From Candidatus Levyibacteriota bacterium (GTDB lineage: Bacteria; Patescibacteriota; Microgenomatia; Levybacterales; UBA12049), in assembly GCA_016204425.1 (NCBI GenBank), contig JACQKR010000007.1, forward strand, positions 1 to 8,282: DNA of 8,282 nucleotides, read 5' to 3'. The notes beneath the pieces were generated by a model. The model was not told where the DNA came from. It was given only the letters and a program-made list of their open reading frames with translations, and made no database searches. Position 1 is the stretch's first letter, and each line of letters starts with the position of its first letter. Shown in pieces: positions 5,848 through 8,282 of this stretch. Both the position numbers and the translations under genes were made by a program.

Positions 5848-5907
5848 AATGTAACCTCTAAAGAAAAAAAGAAACCCCATTTCTCAACTGAAATGAGATT
5901 ACGCATA
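5848..5907 (-). promoter_or_regulatory. tuf 5' leader with two exclusive hairpins
   Basis: The predicted leader of about 54 bases can form UCUCA/UGAGA (5882-5886 with 5894-5898) or CAUUUC/GAAAUG (5878-5883 with 5890-5895), which overlap and exclude each other. Downstream, AGAAA/UUUCU around UGGGG is followed by a pyrimidine-rich U tract before the AGAGG ribosome binding site. The layout resembles a weak attenuator, but the stems are short and AT-rich, so this is suggestive only. Confidence 0.25.
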
Positions 5908-5936
5908 ATAATACAACATTTTGAACCTGACGTCAA
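5908..5936 (-). promoter_or_regulatory. Sigma-70-type promoter of tuf
   Basis: On the minus strand TTGACG (5931-5936) and TATTAT (5908-5913) are separated by exactly 17 bases, five of six matches to each consensus box. Transcription would start near 5901, giving a leader of about 54 bases. The -35 box overlaps the perfect palindrome TGACGTCA (5928-5935), a possible operator. The promoter is well placed to drive tuf and rpsJ and probably the whole ribosomal protein run. Confidence 0.75.
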
Positions 5937-5999
5937 TACCCTAAATAACAAAATGAAAAGTAGTTTAACAAGAAGTAAGAAAATTGTCGGAAAATGACG

Positions 6000-6575
6000 T
6001 TATCCTTTTGCTGAAAGAGCTTTATCAAGCGGAATATTATTGATGAAGAAAGAGACATCTTTAACATCTCCGAACTGTTTTGCCGTTTCAATAAGCTGTT
6101 CTTTGAACCGTGGCGTATCGCATACACCGCCGAATGAATATGTTCCCTTCAAATAGATTGTCGCTTTCCCATTTTCCAGAATCGCATTCTCCACAGTCAG
6201 ATCCGATTGGGTGAAAACATTATAGAGTCCCGGTTCTCCGTCTTTTTTCGTCAAAAGCTCGGTGAGCGCTACTTTCAGCGCGGAATCCTTTGAAACAACA
6301 CTTCGCGTCACGGGGATAAGACTATCGTTACAGCCGATTTTCCTTCCTGTTTTTCCGTTATCATCAATCTTAACAAAGAATACTTTGACGGTATATCTTT
6401 GTTCCTGAGCCGGCGTCTGTGTTGTTGATGGCTGCGCTTGCTTGGTACCCGGGGTTGTCACTCTTGAAATTTGCGGTAATCCTGATTGCGGCTTCTTTCC
6501 GGAGTTGATGAAAAAAAGCACGGCGAGCGAGGCAAGCAACGCAACAACGAGTATTCCACCAATAACCTTCGTCAT
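6000..6575 (-). CDS. Membrane-anchored GerMN-domain protein
   Basis: The 191-residue product has an N-terminal hydrophobic anchor (about 5-23), a Pro/Thr/Gln-rich linker (about 28-60) and a C-terminal GerMN-type domain (about 61-188). The domain is recognised by the pattern: a strand with VKVFFV, then LIPVTRSV, ALKVALTELL, strand NGKATIYLKG, and the end LIETAKQF..VKDVSFFINN. GerMN domains occur in spore germination proteins and in many envelope lipoproteins of non-sporulating bacteria; their biochemical role is not settled. This protein is probably extracytoplasmic, facing the cell wall. It has two cysteines (82 and 152) that could pair. It follows the GH18 gene by 42 bases and has a likely promoter of its own giving a leaderless message. 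Sporulation should not be inferred from it. Confidence 0.8.
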   Translation of the reverse strand: MTKVIGGILVVALLASLAVLFFINSGKKPQSGLPQISRVTTPGTKQAQPSTTQTPAQEQRYTVKVFFVKIDDNGKTGRKIGCNDSLIPVTRSVVSKDSALKVALTELLTKKDGEPGLYNVFTQSDLTVENAILENGKATIYLKGTYSFGGVCDTPRFKEQLIETAKQFGDVKDVSFFINNIPLDKALSAKG

Positions 6576-6581
6576 GCTCTT

Positions 6582-6609
6582 ATTATATAATGTATGTCAT
6601 CTGTTGCAA
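6582..6609 (-). promoter_or_regulatory. Promoter of the GerMN gene, probably leaderless
   Basis: On the minus strand a perfect TATAAT (6582-6587) lies six bases before the ATG at 6575, and TTGCAA (6604-6609) lies 16 bases further upstream. Transcription would then begin at or next to the A of the start codon. The lack of a usable Shine-Dalgarno sequence fits a leaderless mRNA. The promoter fills almost the whole 42-base gap after the GH18 gene. Confidence 0.55.
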
Positions 6610-6617
6610 TGGGATAA

Positions 6618-7712
6618 TTAAAAATACGAATATGCCCAATACGAAAATGATTGGATGCCTCGGTTTCTCAAATACGCCTTCTTCTGCTCTGCTGACTTTT
6701 CGTCTTCATACCAGACGATGTGTCGTGTCCCATCTTGATCGGTATAGGTAATCTTTGATTCATGAGCTGATGGATCTCGAATAATGCTGCAGTCAGACAA
6801 CGAACAGGTTGGGGAAAAGGTCTTTTCCGCTTTATTAACTGTCATGATGCTTCCATTTCCTATCGTTTTTCCTTTCTCGTCAACCTCCCAGTCATACCCG
6901 TACATGCCAAAAATTATACTCATTTTTTCAGGCGGTATAAAACGGAGATAGTCATCAAGCATTGCCTGCAAATCATACCCCCACGCCTGTTTTCCGGTTA
7001 GAGGAAAATTAGGACCCGGCTCACCGCGTATTTTATGCAAGTCATACGCCATGATCATTACTTCATCAGCATAAGACGCAACCGTCTTCACTTCAATTGG
7101 CCGTACCCGATAAAATATATCTCCATACAAAATGAGCACTACGGAAAGGTCATCTTTTTTTGCAGCGGACGAAAAATCCTTCACAAAGGTATTTATCTGT
7201 TTTACAACCGAGTCAAAAGGAAGCGCATTCACTTCAAGATCAAGTGCGATTCCTGAAAAGTTATATTGTTTTGCCAAAGATATGGTTTGTTCTATTACTC
7301 TTTTTTTTAATACTTCGTTATCGAGTAAAGAAAAATTTGTCTGCGTATCTGTCATGCGAAACGTCAATATTTTTTCACTCTCTTGTGGCGCAATACGTGA
7401 AAACGCAGCAAGATTCTGATACCCCGCCTCATTTTTAGAAACACCGTCATCATCTGAGGTTATGCCAAAGTACAGCAGGCGATCATACAGCTGAAATACA
7501 TCATCTTTTTTTACTGCCCAGTAGGGAATAAATATCGATTGCTTCTCTCGCGTCTGTCTCACTGGTTGCCATGTCGGTGTCGGGGATGGGATATGTGTCG
7601 GTACTACTTGGGAAAAATCGTGCTGTATTTTTTGCTTCAGAGAACCGAATCCATAGGGAAGGAGAAAAAGAAACGGCAGCAGAAGTCCGAAAAGTAGCAA
7701 AACCTTTTTCAC
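6618..7712 (-). CDS. GH18-family glycoside hydrolase, YaaH/SleL-like
   Basis: The 364-residue product has an N-terminal signal anchor (about 3-22), a Pro/Ser/Thr linker (about 37-50) and a GH18-type TIM barrel (about 58-364). Supporting motifs are IFIPYWA (60-66), the catalytic strand FSGIALDLE (152-160) with Glu160 as probable proton donor, MIMAYDLH (219-226) followed by GEPGPNFPL, GMYGYDW (269-275), and VWYEDEKSAEQKKAYL...SFSYWAYSYF at the end. This matches the YaaH/SleL group, which cuts peptidoglycan or related N-acetylhexosamine chains; I infer an extracytoplasmic wall-remodelling role. In the DxxDxDxE signature the first two Asp are Ser153 and Ala156, while Asp158 and Glu160 remain. Start is GTG (an in-frame stop lies seven codons upstream). 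No Shine-Dalgarno sequence; TATACT (7722-7727) suggests a near-leaderless start. Cys303 and Cys308 could pair. Confidence 0.82.
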   Translation of the reverse strand: MKKVLLLFGLLLPFLFLLPYGFGSLKQKIQHDFSQVVPTHIPSPTPTWQPVRQTREKQSIFIPYWAVKKDDVFQLYDRLLYFGITSDDDGVSKNEAGYQNLAAFSRIAPQESEKILTFRMTDTQTNFSLLDNEVLKKRVIEQTISLAKQYNFSGIALDLEVNALPFDSVVKQINTFVKDFSSAAKKDDLSVVLILYGDIFYRVRPIEVKTVASYADEVMIMAYDLHKIRGEPGPNFPLTGKQAWGYDLQAMLDDYLRFIPPEKMSIIFGMYGYDWEVDEKGKTIGNGSIMTVNKAEKTFSPTCSLSDCSIIRDPSAHESKITYTDQDGTRHIVWYEDEKSAEQKKAYLRNRGIQSFSYWAYSYF

Positions 7713-7736
7713 CGGGTTACTAGTATACTACGAAAC

Positions 7737-7792
7737 AAAAAAACCTGCAGAGCTACCCAAACGTACATGCGAAAACCTGGGTGCGAGGAGGT
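7737..7792 (-). terminator. Possible intrinsic terminator after the first gene
   Basis: On the minus-strand transcript ACCU (7789-7792) pairs with AGGU (7743-7746), and further in GCACCCA (7778-7784) pairs with UGGGUAGC (7752-7759) with one bulged base. Between them is an internal loop of four to five bases. Six U residues follow the stem directly. It sits between the partial upstream gene and the GH18 gene. The internal mismatch makes it weaker than the one before rplC. Confidence 0.4.
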
Positions 7793-7798
7793 GAGGAA

Positions 7799-8282
7799 CT
7801 ACTGCTTTTCTTCAACAAGCTCTCTGAGTTTTTGCAATTGATTTTGAATTTCTTCCCTCTTTTGTGTTCCATAGGAAATAAGCAGTTGGTCGTTTGCTTG
7901 GATTTCTCGATCCAATACATCATCCACCCTCACTCCATTGAGATAAAAAACCAAACTATTTTCGCCTTTGCTACAGAAGGTTTCTTTCGTGCCTGTTGTT
8001 AAACAATTTCTTGTCAATTCAAACGGTAAAGTTCTAAAAAAGTCGCCCCATGTTGTTCCGACTTTTTTAACATGAACAAGATTGGGATTATCTGATTGAA
8101 TAAAGACATCTTCGGAGAGGTTATGATACATCGAGGCAGTAAAGACTCGAAAAGTTCCGTTGGTAAATATTGCAAACGAAGCCTGTCTGTTAACTGTCTG
8201 TGGAACAGGTGAGGATGTATTATTTTGTTCTGAAGTAGTTTCATCTGCAGTATTATTTGTATTCTTTTTTGAATTGGAAAAA
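7799..8282 (-). CDS. Secreted or anchored protein of unknown function, 5' end outside window
   Basis: The reading frame is open without a stop from 7799 to the window edge, so about 160 C-terminal residues are visible and the N-terminus is missing. The ATG at 8131 is internal. First comes a Ser/Thr/Asn-rich linker (KKNTNNTADETTSEQNNTSS), as in anchored proteins. Then a globular domain starts FAIFTNGTFRVF and continues with LVHVKKVGTTWGDFFRTLPF, LVFYLNGVRVDDVL and DQLLISYG. The tail REEIQNQLQKLRELVEEKQ looks like a coiled coil. The pattern resembles a family of secreted proteins with an 'H-x-H ... TxGdFF ... NG ... GD-hhhhYG' layout and a probable beta-grasp fold; that likeness is from memory and unproven. 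Two cysteines (C-x9-C) may form a disulfide. No function is assigned. Confidence 0.7.
   Translation of the reverse strand, partial: FSNSKKNTNNTADETTSEQNNTSSPVPQTVNRQASFAIFTNGTFRVFTASMYHNLSEDVFIQSDNPNLVHVKKVGTTWGDFFRTLPFELTRNCLTTGTKETFCSKGENSLVFYLNGVRVDDVLDREIQANDQLLISYGTQKREEIQNQLQKLRELVEEKQ

Noticed and set aside
5848..5880. In-frame upstream ATG extending EF-Tu by 11 residues
   Set aside because: The added residues (MGFLFFFRGYI) have no counterpart in EF-Tu, while the ATG at 5847 gives the normal N-terminus and has AGAGG at proper spacing.
5557..5997. Plus-strand ORF of 146 codons over the tuf start and its upstream gap
   Set aside because: It is antisense to tuf, has no recognisable family and runs across a clear promoter; a shadow frame.
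5941..5999. Terminator after the GerMN gene
   Set aside because: Only a four-base ACAA/TTGT pairing was found and no U-tract follows a stable stem, so read-through into tuf remains possible.
6000..6575. Evidence for a spore-forming organism from the GerMN and YaaH/SleL-like genes
   Set aside because: Both families are widespread in non-sporulating bacteria as envelope proteins, and nothing else here suggests sporulation.
8129..8131. ATG as the start of a 110-residue protein
   Set aside because: The frame continues upstream without a stop to the window edge and encodes part of the same domain (FAIFTNGTFRVF) plus a linker, so this Met is internal.

Overview
All genes in this window lie on the minus strand, so transcription runs from high to low coordinates. 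From 5847 down to 29 it holds tuf (EF-Tu) and the S10-type ribosomal protein cluster in canonical order: rpsJ, rplC, rplD, rplW, rplB, rpsS, rplV, rpsC. Upstream of tuf are three extracytoplasmic protein genes: an unfinished anchored/secreted protein cut by the window edge (7799-8282), a GH18 glycoside hydrolase of the YaaH/SleL type (6618-7712) and a GerMN-domain protein (6000-6575).

The organism is a bacterium. The probable placement is the Candidate Phyla Radiation (Patescibacteria), perhaps Microgenomates. The reasons are the disordered tails on L3 and L4, an L2 without its usual N-terminus, several genes without Shine-Dalgarno sequences, AT-rich palindromic repeats between ribosomal genes, and small anchored proteins with Ser/Thr/Pro linkers. 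rplW ends in TGA, which points to the standard bacterial code rather than a TGA=Gly code. This placement is inference; no phylogeny was run.

Layout. Envelope block (about 6000-8282): three proteins with an N-terminal anchor or a low-complexity linker, separated by short spacers that hold a probable terminator and promoters, one of them apparently giving a leaderless mRNA. Then a 152-base spacer carries a good sigma-70-type promoter for tuf. The tuf-rpsJ gap (64 bases) can form a hairpin. The rpsJ-rplC gap (183 bases) is the most interesting noncoding stretch: a possible 17-codon leader ORF, a CCGGTA hairpin, then a canonical hairpin-plus-U7 intrinsic terminator ending only 16 bases before the rplC start, which is where an attenuator would sit. 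From rplC to rplB the genes are packed with overlaps of 4-11 bases or a 2-base gap. rplB and rpsS are separated by a roughly 78-base imperfect palindrome that overlaps the end of rplB. rpsS, rplV and rpsC are again tightly packed.

The best candidates for something undescribed are (1) a GC-rich imperfect palindrome inserted in frame in the disordered C-terminal tail of L3, resembling in principle the protein-coding Rickettsia palindromic elements; (2) the attenuator-like leader of rplC; and (3) an AT-rich palindromic repeat family whose core (TAGCCATGTAG) occurs both in the rplB-rpsS palindrome and in the rplC-leader terminator hairpin. I found no defence system, CRISPR array, transposon, tRNA or rRNA.
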